Positions 55,709-64,000 of a stretch of DNA of 64,000 nt are shown one piece after another. Location: assembly GCF_001641825.1 (NCBI RefSeq), contig NZ_LRFH01000016.1:186001-250000 (forward strand). The letters run 5' to 3'. The notes under the pieces were generated by a model that saw only the letters and a program-made list of their open reading frames with translations, did no database searches and was not told the origin of the DNA. Both the position numbers and the translations under genes were made by a program. The stretch's first letter is position 1; every line of letters starts with the position of its first letter. The DNA comes from Guyparkeria sp. WRN-7 (GTDB lineage Bacteria > Pseudomonadota > Gammaproteobacteria > Halothiobacillales > Halothiobacillaceae).

Positions 55709-57373
55709 TCAGTATTGGGTAGTGGCGGCCGTCTGCGTACGGACGGCCTGGTGCCGCGAGCGGTGCTGACCGACCTTGTGCGGCCACAGGCGGTGCGCGG
55801 CGCGCTCGACCAGCAGGTCGACATACAGCCCGTTGTAGAGATGCACGAACAGTCCCTTGCGGCCCGATCCGTTGAAATGATCGCGGCCGGGGCCCTGCAG
55901 CCAGGCGAGGAACAGGAAGCTGATCGTGGTCAGCGCCAGCATCGCGCCGTATGCCGGAGTCAGGGTGTCCGGGATCGCGGCGACGGTCGGGCCGAACAGG
56001 CTGACGAACGCTTCGTGCAGGGCGAAGTAGATGGCCGCCATCAGCGCCGCGACTCCCGTGGCCCGGGCAATGCCCGCGCCGGACGGTGCGACGGTGATCG
56101 CCTTGAGCACCAGCTGAGCCACGGCCAGGGCGACGATCGCGACCAGGGCGCTTAGCGCCGGTTCGTGACTGACCTGCAAACCGAGGGCGGCGGCCAGTGC
56201 CGCGGTCAGTGCGAGGCTCGCGGCCACCGTCAGCGCCCAGGTGCCCATGCCGATGCGGCGTCGGGCGGCCGGCTTCGGCTGGCGCAGCTGGTCGGGGATG
56301 CTGCCGGCGGCGAGGAAGGCATGCGCCTTGTAAAGCGAGTGGCCCACCAGGTGCAGCAGCGCCAGGGCGAACAGGCCCAGCCCCAGTTCGAGCAGCATGA
56401 AACCGAGCTGGCCGGTGGTCGACCAGGCGAGCGAAGACTTCACCGCCGTCTGCGTGAGCATGACCAGCGAGGCGATCACCAGCGTCGCGAGCCCGACGAT
56501 GGCCAGCAGGAACAGGGCGCTGCCCTGGGCGAGCAGAAACTCGCTGGTTCGCAGCACGATGATCGCGCCGCTGTAGACGATGCCGGCATGCATCAGGGCC
56601 GAAACCGGGGTCGGTGCCTCCATGACCTGCAACAGCCAGCCGTGGAACGGGAACTGAGCGCTCTTCAGGATCGCCGCAAGGACGATCAGGAAGGCGGCGG
56701 CATGCATGCCCAGCGGCATGCCGCCCTCGTGGCTGCCCGCCCAGCTCGCGATCGCGTCGAACTCGAGGCTGCCGACCTGGTGGCCGATCAGCAGCGTGGC
56801 GCCGACCAGGCAGGCATCCGCGCTTCGGCTGAACAGCGACTTCTTGTGGGTCGCCATCACCGCGCGGGGCCGGTCCGGGTAGAACAGCAGCAGCTTGTGC
56901 AGCGAGAAGCCGGTCAGGATGATCGCCAGCGTGAACAGGGCGAGGTTGGCCGAGGTGACGACCAGCATGAAGAAGCCGGCTGTCAGCGCGAGCAGGCGGA
57001 AGAAGCGTGCCTGCTGTGGATCACCATCGAGGTATCTCTCGCTGTAGCGGGCGATCAGGGTCACGACCAGGGCGACCAGCACGGCCAGCGCGAGCGTGAG
57101 CTGGTCGACCTGTACCGACAGGGCCAGCGCACCCATGTCGCCCGGCAGGGGCAGGGCGGCGACCGTCAGGCCTTCGCGGCTGCCGGCCAGATAGGCAACC
57201 ACGGCGACCAGCGCCAGCGACAGCGCGGCGAGCGCCGCCCAGCGGACGCGTTGACGATAGCGGCGTGCGGCCGCGATGCCCGTTGAAGTCGCCGGGATCG
57301 CTGCGACGACCAGCAGCAACGGCATGGCCAGCAGCAGGAGGCCCGCGACAGGCCAGTTGGTGAGCATCTCCAT
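55709..57373 (-). CDS. dabB: DabB, membrane subunit of the DAB inorganic-carbon pump (NuoL-like)
   Basis: The 554-residue protein has about 14 membrane helices and the proton-translocating antiporter-like core of NuoL/MrpA proteins. It has the lysine/histidine segment LLLFYPDRPRAVMATHKKS and MEAPTPVSALMHAGIVYSGA. It couples ion flow to DabA-catalysed CO2 hydration. ATG at 57373 follows CGGAGGGA. Divergent from the LysR regulator. Confidence 0.93.
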   Translation of the reverse strand: MEMLTNWPVAGLLLLAMPLLLVVAAIPATSTGIAAARRYRQRVRWAALAALSLALVAVVAYLAGSREGLTVAALPLPGDMGALALSVQVDQLTLALAVLVALVVTLIARYSERYLDGDPQQARFFRLLALTAGFFMLVVTSANLALFTLAIILTGFSLHKLLLFYPDRPRAVMATHKKSLFSRSADACLVGATLLIGHQVGSLEFDAIASWAGSHEGGMPLGMHAAAFLIVLAAILKSAQFPFHGWLLQVMEAPTPVSALMHAGIVYSGAIIVLRTSEFLLAQGSALFLLAIVGLATLVIASLVMLTQTAVKSSLAWSTTGQLGFMLLELGLGLFALALLHLVGHSLYKAHAFLAAGSIPDQLRQPKPAARRRIGMGTWALTVAASLALTAALAAALGLQVSHEPALSALVAIVALAVAQLVLKAITVAPSGAGIARATGVAALMAAIYFALHEAFVSLFGPTVAAIPDTLTPAYGAMLALTTISFLFLAWLQGPGRDHFNGSGRKGLFVHLYNGLYVDLLVERAAHRLWPHKVGQHRSRHQAVRTQTAATTQY

Positions 57374-57484
57374 GGTATCCCTCCGATTAAGGCTGGTAGA
57401 GCGGCACCGCGAGGGTGCGGTCAGCCGGTGACACGCACAGTAGTGACGCTGTTCGCCGATCACCAATACGGATTTCCTAGCTGT

Positions 57485-57506
57485 TGCATTGATTAATGTC
57501 TATGCA
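57485..57506. promoter_or_regulatory. TGCAT-N12-ATGCA element near dabB
   Basis: The element has the same 22-base frame as the palindrome before the LysR gene, TGCAT with ATGCA twelve bases on. Its minus strand begins TGCATAGACA. It lies about 112 bases before the dabB ATG and is a candidate LysR site. Confidence 0.55.
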
Positions 57507-57757
57507 TGGAGGGGTAGAGAGGTTTTGCGCCAATGAGAAGCGCCGGAATCGCGAGGGATTCGCCGGAAATCCGCATCAGAGTCGCGTTTGTTCCATTTAT
57601 AGGCTCCAGGCGATGGCATCGACGGCAGCCTTCTATGGATTGACGGTAGTCAATGCGTTGCCTAGAAAACTTCAATGGAATGGATGCGTGTTGCCGCCGC
57701 GGCCAACGATCGTGAATACCTTCTACACGCGGCATTGATCGCCTTTCGACGGGCTGT

Positions 57758-57779
57758 TGCATAGAATTCGTTCTATGCA
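57758..57779. promoter_or_regulatory. Palindromic operator before the LysR gene
   Basis: TGCATAGAA-N4-TTCTATGCA is a perfect inverted repeat with nine-base arms, 26 bases before the LysR ATG. Its place fits autoregulation by the LysR protein. Confidence 0.7.
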
Positions 57780-57805
57780 GAGCGCGAAAATCGGTTCGGA
57801 GAAGA

Positions 57806-58759
57806 ATGATGAGTGACGAGTCACGGCAATCGGAGGCCCGCTATCTCCTGCGGCACGCGACGCTGCGGCAGATCGAGATTGTCGAGGCGGTCGCCCGGCT
57901 GGGGAGTTTCACGCGGGCAGCCGAGGAACTGTTTCTCACTCAGCCGACGGTTTCGGCCCAGGTGAAAAGCCTGTCGGAGACGGTCGGCATGCCGCTGTTC
58001 GAACAGGTCGGGCGCAAGATCTACCTCACCGACGCGGGAAATCTCGTGGCGCGAGGGTGTCGTGACGTGATCGACGCCCTGTCGAATCTGGAGATGTCGC
58101 TCAACGATCTGCGCGGTCTGAAAAAAGGCCGGTTGCGCCTGTCGGTGATCTCCACTGCCAAGTACTTTGCGCCGCTGGCGCTGGGCGATTTCGCCAAGCA
58201 GTTCCCGGATATCGAGATGGAGCTCAAGGTGTCCAACCGCGACACGCTCCTGCGCCGGATCGAGGAGAACCTGTCCGACCTCTACATCATCGGTCACGTC
58301 CCGGACAGCGGTCTGGACCTCGAGCTGATCCCGTTCGCGCCCAATCCGCTAGTGGTGATCGCCCACCGCGACCATCCGCTGGCCCGGGAGCGGAACATCT
58401 CCCTGGAGCGTATCGCCCAGGAGCCGTTCATCATGCGCGAGCCCGGCTCCGGTATCCGCCACAAGGTCGAAGAGCACTTCGCCCAGCACGGTCTGAGTCT
58501 CAAGCAGCGGCTGGTGCTGGAGGGCAACGAATCGATCAAGCACGCCGTGGTCGGCCAGCTCGGCATCTCGATCGTCTCCGAGCATGCCCTGAATCTGGAA
58601 AGCGAGGCCGGGCCGCTGGTGAAGCTCGACGTCGAGGGGTTCCCGCTGGAGCGCTACTGGAACATCGTCTATCCGCGCGGCAAGTCACTGTCGGTGATCG
58701 CGCGCGAGTTCCTCGCCTTTCTCAAGGCCCATGGTGGCGACTACCTCAAGATTGGCTGA
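57806..58759 (+). CDS. LysR-family regulator (CbbR-like), divergent from dabBA
   Basis: The 317-residue protein has the LysR helix-turn-helix (LRQIEIVEAVARLGSFTRAA; TQPTVSAQVKSLSETVG) and a C-terminal effector domain. It is of the CbbR/CcmR-like group that controls CO2 fixation and inorganic-carbon uptake. It probably controls dabBA; the effector is unknown. A second ATG at 57809 is also possible. Confidence 0.88.
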   Translation: MMSDESRQSEARYLLRHATLRQIEIVEAVARLGSFTRAAEELFLTQPTVSAQVKSLSETVGMPLFEQVGRKIYLTDAGNLVARGCRDVIDALSNLEMSLNDLRGLKKGRLRLSVISTAKYFAPLALGDFAKQFPDIEMELKVSNRDTLLRRIEENLSDLYIIGHVPDSGLDLELIPFAPNPLVVIAHRDHPLARERNISLERIAQEPFIMREPGSGIRHKVEEHFAQHGLSLKQRLVLEGNESIKHAVVGQLGISIVSEHALNLESEAGPLVKLDVEGFPLERYWNIVYPRGKSLSVIAREFLAFLKAHGGDYLKIG

Positions 58760-58866
58760 TCGAGGCCGAAAAAGGGCTGGGTGGTGCGCTTTCGGCCGCC
58801 ATCGGGCCCTGCCGTCGTGGTAAAGTCTCGCCGGCCAAATGCACGCACCAGGATTTCGCCGCCGAC

Positions 58867-60318
58867 GTGAAAGAAAGCTTCCGCACCACCCTGATCAAAC
58901 GGATCTACCAGAATCCGGATTTTCCGGCGTTTGCGCGCACGGTGCAGGAAGCCTATCGGATCACGGATGACGAGCTGGCCTCGGCCAACGATCTCTCCGC
59001 GTTGATCCTGCGCGACCCGGCGCTCACCCACCGCATTCTCCGTCTCGCCAATGCGGCGAATTTCCGTCATCTCGGCGGCCAGATCAACACCGTCACCCGG
59101 GCGGTGACGGTCCTCGGTTTCGAGGAGGTGCGCCTGGCGGCACTGGCGTTGTCGCTGTTCGAGCAGATCGAGAGTCGCGAGCACAGTCGGGTGTTGCAGA
59201 GCCGCTTTCTGCAGGCGCTCTACCAGGCATTTCTTGCCCAGGACCTGGCCCGCGAGCTGGGCGGGTTGTCGGCCGAGGAGATGTTCCTCTGCGCTCTGTT
59301 CCAGGACTTCGGTGCGCTGCTTGTCTATCGCCACGCGCCGGAGCATATCGCCGAGATCGAGCGGGCCCGTCGCGAGGACGGGATGGACGAGGACACGGCG
59401 ATCCAGAAGGTCGTGGGCGTGCTGCCGGCGGCACTCGCGCGCGACGTCTGCCGCCAGTGGGGCCTGCCCGAGTCGGCGCGGCGCTTCCTGACCACCGTGC
59501 GGGCCTCGGGAAAGATCACCCGGCTCACCCCGGAGGCGCGGGCCCTGCGCATGGCACAACTGGCGCGCGAGAGCGCCGAACTGGTTGCCCGCGGCGAATC
59601 GGCCGAGGCCATTCGCCGCGATACGGTCGATCTGGCACGGCGTTGCGAGGTCGACCGCGAGGTATACGAGCAGGCCAGCGCCAGCGCCCGGGGTCACATG
59701 CTCGGCTACGAGGAACTGTTGAGCAGTGCCGGCGAGCGACCCGCCTTTCTCCAGCGTCTCGAGGCCGACGAGGACAACCCGCTTCCGGCCGACATCCAGC
59801 CGCCGGATGACGAACCCGAGGCGCGCTCGGAGCTGTTGATCGAATGCATCGAGCGGACCACGCACGACCTGACCGATGATTACGCGCTTGCCGAGGTGTT
59901 CGGTCGGATGCTCAAGGCCATGCACGAGGGCCTCGAGCTGGATCTGGCCGTGTTGTTCATGCTCGATCGCAAGGCGTGGCAGCTCGCGCCGCGCATGGGT
60001 GCCGGCTCCCTGTTCGAGCGTCATCGGGGCGAAATGACGGTGTCCCTGTCCGGCAGCAACCGGCTGGTGCAGGTGTTCCAGTCGGGCGAGGATCGCAGCA
60101 TCCCCCGGCCGAAGCAGATCGGCGACGACATTCTCGGCTGGCAGTTCCGCGGCCAGGCGGACGTCGCCATGGTCTATCCGCTGCAGGTCAATCGCGCCCC
60201 GTTCGGGGTGTTCTATCTCGAGGGACGTCGCGCCGCATTCAGCGAAGGCAACGTCAATAGCCTGCGCACCCTGCGCAACCAGGCCGCGCTGGCGATCAAG
60301 TCGCGTTCGCGACGCTAG
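58867..60318 (+). CDS. HDOD-domain protein with C-terminal GAF domain
   Basis: The 483-residue protein has an N-terminal HDOD domain (LILRDPALTHRILRLANAANF; LCALFQDFGALLVYR) and a C-terminal GAF-type domain (AVLFMLDRKAW; PFGVFYLEGRRAAFSEGN). HDOD proteins are signalling scaffolds related to the HD phosphohydrolases but without the full metal site. The start is GTG at 58867. Confidence 0.85.
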   Translation: MKESFRTTLIKRIYQNPDFPAFARTVQEAYRITDDELASANDLSALILRDPALTHRILRLANAANFRHLGGQINTVTRAVTVLGFEEVRLAALALSLFEQIESREHSRVLQSRFLQALYQAFLAQDLARELGGLSAEEMFLCALFQDFGALLVYRHAPEHIAEIERARREDGMDEDTAIQKVVGVLPAALARDVCRQWGLPESARRFLTTVRASGKITRLTPEARALRMAQLARESAELVARGESAEAIRRDTVDLARRCEVDREVYEQASASARGHMLGYEELLSSAGERPAFLQRLEADEDNPLPADIQPPDDEPEARSELLIECIERTTHDLTDDYALAEVFGRMLKAMHEGLELDLAVLFMLDRKAWQLAPRMGAGSLFERHRGEMTVSLSGSNRLVQVFQSGEDRSIPRPKQIGDDILGWQFRGQADVAMVYPLQVNRAPFGVFYLEGRRAAFSEGNVNSLRTLRNQAALAIKSRSRR

Positions 60319-60399
60319 GCGGTCGACCGGCGTCGGGACATCCGCGGATGTCGCCCCGGCTCGGGTTACCATTAGCGGCCAATCAACCAGGATCGTCGG

Positions 60400-60741
60400 A
60401 TGAGCGAACTTCCCCCTTGCCCGCAGTGCGGCTCGACCTTCACCTACCACGACGGCACGCTGTACGTCTGCCCGGAATGCGGCCATGAGTGGTCCGGCGA
60501 GGCCGAGGTGCCCGCGGATGCCGGCGAGCCGACCGTGCGCGATGCCAACGGCAACCCGCTGGCCGACGGCGACAACGTGACCGTTATCAAGGACCTCAAG
60601 GTCAAGGGCACCTCCTCGGTGGTCAAGGTGGGCACCAAGGTGAAGAATATCCGCCTGGTCGAAGGGGATCACGACATCGACTGCAAGATCGACGGCATCG
60701 GGCCGATGAAGCTCAAGTCGGAGTTCGTCAAGAAGGCCTGA
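60400..60741 (+). CDS. PhnA-like zinc-ribbon protein (YjdM family)
   Basis: The 113-residue protein has an N-terminal zinc ribbon ([24 protein letters not shown]) and the conserved PhnA C-terminal domain ([28 protein letters not shown]). It was once linked to phosphonates; the function is not known. It has its own promoter-like upstream region. Confidence 0.9.
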   Translation: MSELPPCPQCGSTFTYHDGTLYVCPECGHEWSGEAEVPADAGEPTVRDANGNPLADGDNVTVIKDLKVKGTSSVVKVGTKVKNIRLVEGDHDIDCKIDGIGPMKLKSEFVKKA

Positions 60742-60780
60742 GCCGCCGTCCAGCCATCTCGTTGCCGCAGGGAGGGGACG

Positions 60781-61416
60781 ATGACTCGACGCGAGACAAT
60801 GCCGGTCCAGAAGATATCCGTGCAGGCGGTAATCACTGCCAGCGACCGGTTGGCCCGGTGCGTTCGCGAGAGCGGCTTCGAGCCCGACACGGTGATCGCC
60901 GTGGCCCGGGGCGGCTTCATGCCGGCGCGGTTCGTCTGCGACTTTCTCGGTATCTCGCGGTTGCTGAGCCTGAAGGTTCAGCACTACGGCGCCGGCGCAC
61001 AGGCCCAGCGTCGTGCCGAGGTGACCGAGCCGCTGGGGAGCGACATCAGCGGCGCGCGGGTGCTGCTGGTCGACGACGTCAACGACAGCGGCGAGACGCT
61101 AGAAGCCGCGCGCCCCTATCTCGAGGGGCTCGACCCGGCTGCCGTGCGCATGGGCGTGCTGCACGAGAAGGCCAACACCCATTGCCGCGCCGATTTCGTC
61201 GCCGAGACGATCGACGAGTGGCGCTGGATTCTCTACCCCTGGGCCGTGGTCGAGGACGTCGGCGAGTTCCTGTGCCAGATGCAGCCACCCCCCACCACAC
61301 GGCAAGAGGCGCTCAATCGCCTGGAAGCGCATCACGGCCTGCAGCTCGACGACGCGGAGCTCGACCGGGTGCTTTACTACCACGGCATTGACTTGGCTGC
61401 CGGCCGATACGGCTGA
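60781..61416 (+). CDS. Phosphoribosyltransferase (hypoxanthine/xanthine type)
   Basis: The 211-residue protein is a type I phosphoribosyltransferase with VIAVARGGFMPARFVCDFLG and the PRPP loop VLLVDDVNDSGETL. It probably salvages a purine base. The last 50 residues (TRQEALNRLEAHHGLQLDD) form an added C-terminal part. A second ATG, MPVQKIS, could be the start. Confidence 0.85.
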   Translation: MTRRETMPVQKISVQAVITASDRLARCVRESGFEPDTVIAVARGGFMPARFVCDFLGISRLLSLKVQHYGAGAQAQRRAEVTEPLGSDISGARVLLVDDVNDSGETLEAARPYLEGLDPAAVRMGVLHEKANTHCRADFVAETIDEWRWILYPWAVVEDVGEFLCQMQPPPTTRQEALNRLEAHHGLQLDDAELDRVLYYHGIDLAAGRYG

Positions 61417-61438
61417 TCAGCGGGGCCAGAGGTGCGGT

Positions 61439-62722
61439 TCACCCCAGTCCGACGATTACCCCCTGAGCGACCAGGGCCCCGGCGGACAGGGCAAGCCCCA
61501 GCCACGGAATCCAGCGCCGTATGTTTGGCACGTCTTCCGGCTGGCCGCGGCGCTTGAGGACGATCAGCGAGGCATTCACCGTGAGAAAAACGGCCAGCAT
61601 GACGGCGCTGGTCAGGTTGGCGAGCGTCTTGAGCGGCAGGAACAGGGCGAGAAGCAGTACCGCGACGGTGACCACGAGCGTCGCGATTACCGGGGTGTGC
61701 GTGCGCGGATGGATTCTGCCGAGCACCGCCGGTGCGCCCCGTCGGTCGCGCCCCATGTCCATGATCAGTCGGGTGGCCATGATGATCTGGCCCAGCGCGC
61801 CGTTGACGATGATGAACAGGCTGACCAGGCCCAGCGGTTCGCCCGGGTGGCCGCGCGCCTCGACCACCGCGACCAGCGGTGCATGGGCGAGGGCAAGCTC
61901 GTCGGGGGCAAGGACGCTGGTGGCAGCCACCGCGACCAGGGCGTAGATCAGCAGCGAGATGATCACCGCAGCGACGATCGCCCGGGGCAGGTTGCGTTTG
62001 ACGTCGCGGACTTCCTCGGCGAGGTTCGCCATGTCCTCGAAACCGATGAACGAGTAGAAAGCGAGAAACGCGCCCAGGAACAGACCGAGTAGCAGGCCGG
62101 CGCCGGGGTTGTTCGCCGCATCGCTCAGAGTGTCGGCAAGGACGAGCGGCGCATCGCCCATCGCCGGTGCCGCCACCCAGACCACATAGGCAAGACCGCC
62201 GATGCCCAGCAGGGTGGTCACCGCCATGAACCAGGCACTCTCTCGCATCCCCGCAATTGCCACGCCGCCCAGGGCGAGTGTCACCAGCGTGATTGTCAGT
62301 AGCGTGGGCAGCTCGACGAACAGTGAGGCGTAGCGTTCGAAGCCCGTGAGGATGGTGGCCGCCGATACCACGCCGGTCGCCACGAGGCCCCAGCCGATGG
62401 CGATGCACAGCCAGCGTCGGCCGAAGGCCTCGCGGGCGTAGTCGATCGGCCCGCCGGCATCCGGGATGCGGGCGGTCAGCTCACTGAATGACAGGGCGCT
62501 GAGCGAGGCAACCAGTGCCGCCACGACAAAGGCCAGCGGGGTGAGCAGACCGGCAGCCCCGGTGACTTCGCCAATCACGACGTAGATGCCCGCCCCGAGG
62601 ATGGTGCCCAGTCCGTAGAGCGTCAGCAGGACCGGCCCCAACTCTCGCTGCAACACGGCCTGTCGCGGGGCCGGAAGGCCCTTCGTATCACTGTTGTCTT
62701 GTCGCTGGCGTGGCCGGCTCAT
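61439..62722 (-). CDS. APC-family amino acid/polyamine permease
   Basis: The 427-residue protein has about 12 membrane helices with the APC helix-1 motif TLYGLGTILGAGIYVVIG. Other APC segments are ARIPDAGGPIDYAREAFGRR and YSFIGFEDMANLAEEVRDVKR. The substrate is unknown. ATG at 62722 (MSRPRQRQD) is chosen instead of a longer frame. Confidence 0.88.
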   Translation of the reverse strand: MSRPRQRQDNSDTKGLPAPRQAVLQRELGPVLLTLYGLGTILGAGIYVVIGEVTGAAGLLTPLAFVVAALVASLSALSFSELTARIPDAGGPIDYAREAFGRRWLCIAIGWGLVATGVVSAATILTGFERYASLFVELPTLLTITLVTLALGGVAIAGMRESAWFMAVTTLLGIGGLAYVVWVAAPAMGDAPLVLADTLSDAANNPGAGLLLGLFLGAFLAFYSFIGFEDMANLAEEVRDVKRNLPRAIVAAVIISLLIYALVAVAATSVLAPDELALAHAPLVAVVEARGHPGEPLGLVSLFIIVNGALGQIIMATRLIMDMGRDRRGAPAVLGRIHPRTHTPVIATLVVTVAVLLLALFLPLKTLANLTSAVMLAVFLTVNASLIVLKRRGQPEDVPNIRRWIPWLGLALSAGALVAQGVIVGLG

Positions 62723-62804
62723 GGGGTCAGTGTAGTGGCCGAATGACGGTTGGCGTGCGGCTATATGTACTATCCTGAATGCGAACCCGCATCCGCGAGC
62801 TTTC

Positions 62805-64000
62805 ATGTTCCGCTACCTGCTGACCGCTTTCCTGCTCTTTCCGCTCGTCCTTTCCGGTTGCAATGACAGCCCGGCTGTTGGTGCCAGCTCGCCGGGAGAG
62901 GGGGGTGTGCTGGTCGTGGCCACCCGCAACGGACCGACGACCTGGTATGTGGGGGCCGATCAGGACCCTGCCGGCCCCGAGCACGACCTCGTCGAGGCAT
63001 TCGCCGAGGCACAGGGCTGGACGGTGGAATGGCAGGTCCACGAGTCCACCGCGGCGGTACTCGCCGCGCTCGACGAGGGGGAGGCCCACCTCGCCGCCGC
63101 GGGACTGACCCATCTGCCGGCCCGCGACGACCGTTTCGAGCAGGGGCTTTCCCACGGCGAGGTGGTCCAGCAGGTGGTCTGTCACCGCGAGGACCGTCCG
63201 TTGCCGGATACCGTCGAGGAGCTCGCCGACGTCGACCTGCACGTCACCGGGGAGTCGAGCTACGCCGGCCGGCTGGAGCGATTGTCCGAGCAGTTCGATG
63301 AACTGGCTTTCGAAACGCATGCGGATGTCAGTACCGAGGTGCTGCTCACCCGGGTGGCCGAACGTGAGATCGGTTGCACGGTGGCCGATTCGACCATCGT
63401 GCAGGTGCTGCGGCGTCACTGGCCGCATCTGGAGGTGGCATTCGACCTGGACGATCCCGAACCCGTCGGTTGGTATGCGGCCAACTCGCTGGAAGACCTG
63501 GCAAGGACCACTCGCGACTGGCGTGCTGGCGACAAGGGGCAGGCCGCCGTCGACCGGGTGCGCGAGCACTACTACGCCTATATCGGCGAGTTCGACTTCG
63601 TTGATCTGCGTGCCCTAAATCGCCGCCTGGACGAGCGTCTGCCGCGTTACCTGGACGAATTCGAGAAGGCCGGCGAGGTCACCGGGCTGCCGGTCGATCT
63701 GCTGGCAGCGATGGCCTACCAGGAATCTCACTGGGACCCGGAGGCCGTCTCGCCCACGGGGGTGCGCGGGATCATGATGCTGACCCAGCCGACGGCCAAG
63801 TCGCTCGGGGTCGAGAACCGGCTCGACCCGGAAGAGTCGATCATCGGTGGTGCCCGATACCTGGCCGACCGGCATGAACGCTTGCCGGCGGACATCCCGG
63901 AACCCGATCGCACCTATCTGGCGCTGGCGAGTTACAACATCGGCCGCGCGCACGTGCTCGATGCGCGCAAGTTGGCCCGGGAGCTGGGTCGCGACCCGGA
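62805..64000 (+). CDS. mltF: Membrane-bound lytic murein transglycosylase F, 3' end cut by the window
   Basis: About 398 residues are present. They have a lipoprotein signal (LLFPLVLSGCND), a periplasmic solute-binding-like domain (VVATRNGPTTWYVGADQDP) and the start of the SLT catalytic domain (AMAYQESHWDPEAVSPTGV with the catalytic Glu; LASYNIGRAHVLDA). It cleaves peptidoglycan glycan strands. The C-terminus lies outside the window. Confidence 0.9.
   Translation, partial: MFRYLLTAFLLFPLVLSGCNDSPAVGASSPGEGGVLVVATRNGPTTWYVGADQDPAGPEHDLVEAFAEAQGWTVEWQVHESTAAVLAALDEGEAHLAAAGLTHLPARDDRFEQGLSHGEVVQQVVCHREDRPLPDTVEELADVDLHVTGESSYAGRLERLSEQFDELAFETHADVSTEVLLTRVAEREIGCTVADSTIVQVLRRHWPHLEVAFDLDDPEPVGWYAANSLEDLARTTRDWRAGDKGQAAVDRVREHYYAYIGEFDFVDLRALNRRLDERLPRYLDEFEKAGEVTGLPVDLLAAMAYQESHWDPEAVSPTGVRGIMMLTQPTAKSLGVENRLDPEESIIGGARYLADRHERLPADIPEPDRTYLALASYNIGRAHVLDARKLARELGRDP

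Larger units (their letters stand above)
57374..57805. other. 432-base divergent control region between dabB and the LysR gene
   Basis: The region holds two related 22-base operator-like elements at its two ends (57485-57506 and 57758-57779). The middle has lower GC content and nothing else recognised. No gene is accepted. Confidence 0.65.

Noticed and set aside
57493-57762. Open frames in the dabB-LysR gap
   Set aside because: No ribosome binding site or recognisable protein features, and they overlap operator-like elements on both ends.
58764-58800. Stem GGCCGAAA with TTTCGGCC after the LysR gene
   Set aside because: Eight-base stem with a long loop and no T-run; not called as a terminator.
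60337-60352. Palindrome GACATCCGCGGATGTC between the HDOD and PhnA-like genes
   Set aside because: It could be a weak terminator stem, but no T-run follows and nothing similar was seen elsewhere in the window.

Overview
The window is about 64 kb of high-GC chromosome from a gammaproteobacterium, most likely a halophilic or halotolerant autotrophic sulfur oxidiser of the Halothiobacillus/Guyparkeria type. No rRNA is present, so this rests on gene content: a DabB-DabA inorganic-carbon pump with a divergent LysR gene, a periplasmic alpha-carbonic anhydrase, acid-rich proteins and many nitrogen-scavenging systems. No tRNA, insertion sequence, phage or CRISPR array was seen.

Layout. 0-2.7 kb: a luciferase-like flavin oxidoreductase, an RNA 2',3'-cyclic phosphodiesterase and a stand-alone ATP-dependent DNA ligase. 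2.8-19.5 kb (minus strand): a complete assimilatory nitrate system. It starts with the regulators nasT-nasS, then nrtABC-type transport, nasC, nirB, nirD, nasA, and finally siroheme and molybdenum-cofactor genes (cysG, hemD-like, mobA, moeA). Two leaders, before nrtA and before nasA, each carry a sigma-54 promoter, a two-hairpin ANTAR RNA motif and an overlapping intrinsic terminator. 19.7-29.8 kb (minus strand): a guanidine-nitrogen operon (ABC transporter, two DUF1989 carboxyguanidine deiminase subunits, guanidine carboxylase, allophanate hydrolase). A guanidine-I riboswitch precedes the whole operon and a guanidine-II riboswitch lies directly before the carboxylase gene. The operon promoter is sigma-54 type with an NtrC-like upstream site.

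29.8-38.3 kb: housekeeping and envelope genes (a phospholipase-D-like lipoprotein, an Aer-like chemoreceptor, a membrane stress protein, MgtC-like and glycine-zipper proteins, two M16 peptidase-family proteins, a macrodomain protein). 38.3-43.4 kb: the cyanate transporter cynABD with the divergent sigma-54 activator cynF. 43.5-46 kb: a tandem duplication of PA2779-like proteins with a C39-like lipoprotein, and a glutathione S-transferase. 46-51.3 kb: cyanase (cynS) divergent from an OsmC / acyl-CoA-dehydrogenase-like flavoprotein / rubredoxin-FAD reductase / sulfurtransferase operon. This operon has a good sigma-54 promoter, and palindromes in the shared intergenic region resemble a site beside cynF. 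It is the best candidate for an undescribed system. 51.3-58.8 kb: alpha-carbonic anhydrase, a small membrane protein, dabA-dabB and a LysR regulator. A recurring TGCATAGA-type motif links several of these promoters. 58.8-64 kb: an HDOD-GAF protein, a PhnA-like protein, a phosphoribosyltransferase, an APC transporter and a lytic transglycosylase cut by the window end.

Taken together, the region scavenges nitrogen (nitrate, guanidine, cyanate) beside bicarbonate/CO2 handling. Cyanase, guanidine carboxylase, DAB and carbonic anhydrase all use bicarbonate or CO2. At least five sigma-54 promoters can be read from the sequence. All functions are inferred from sequence recognition; no search was run.
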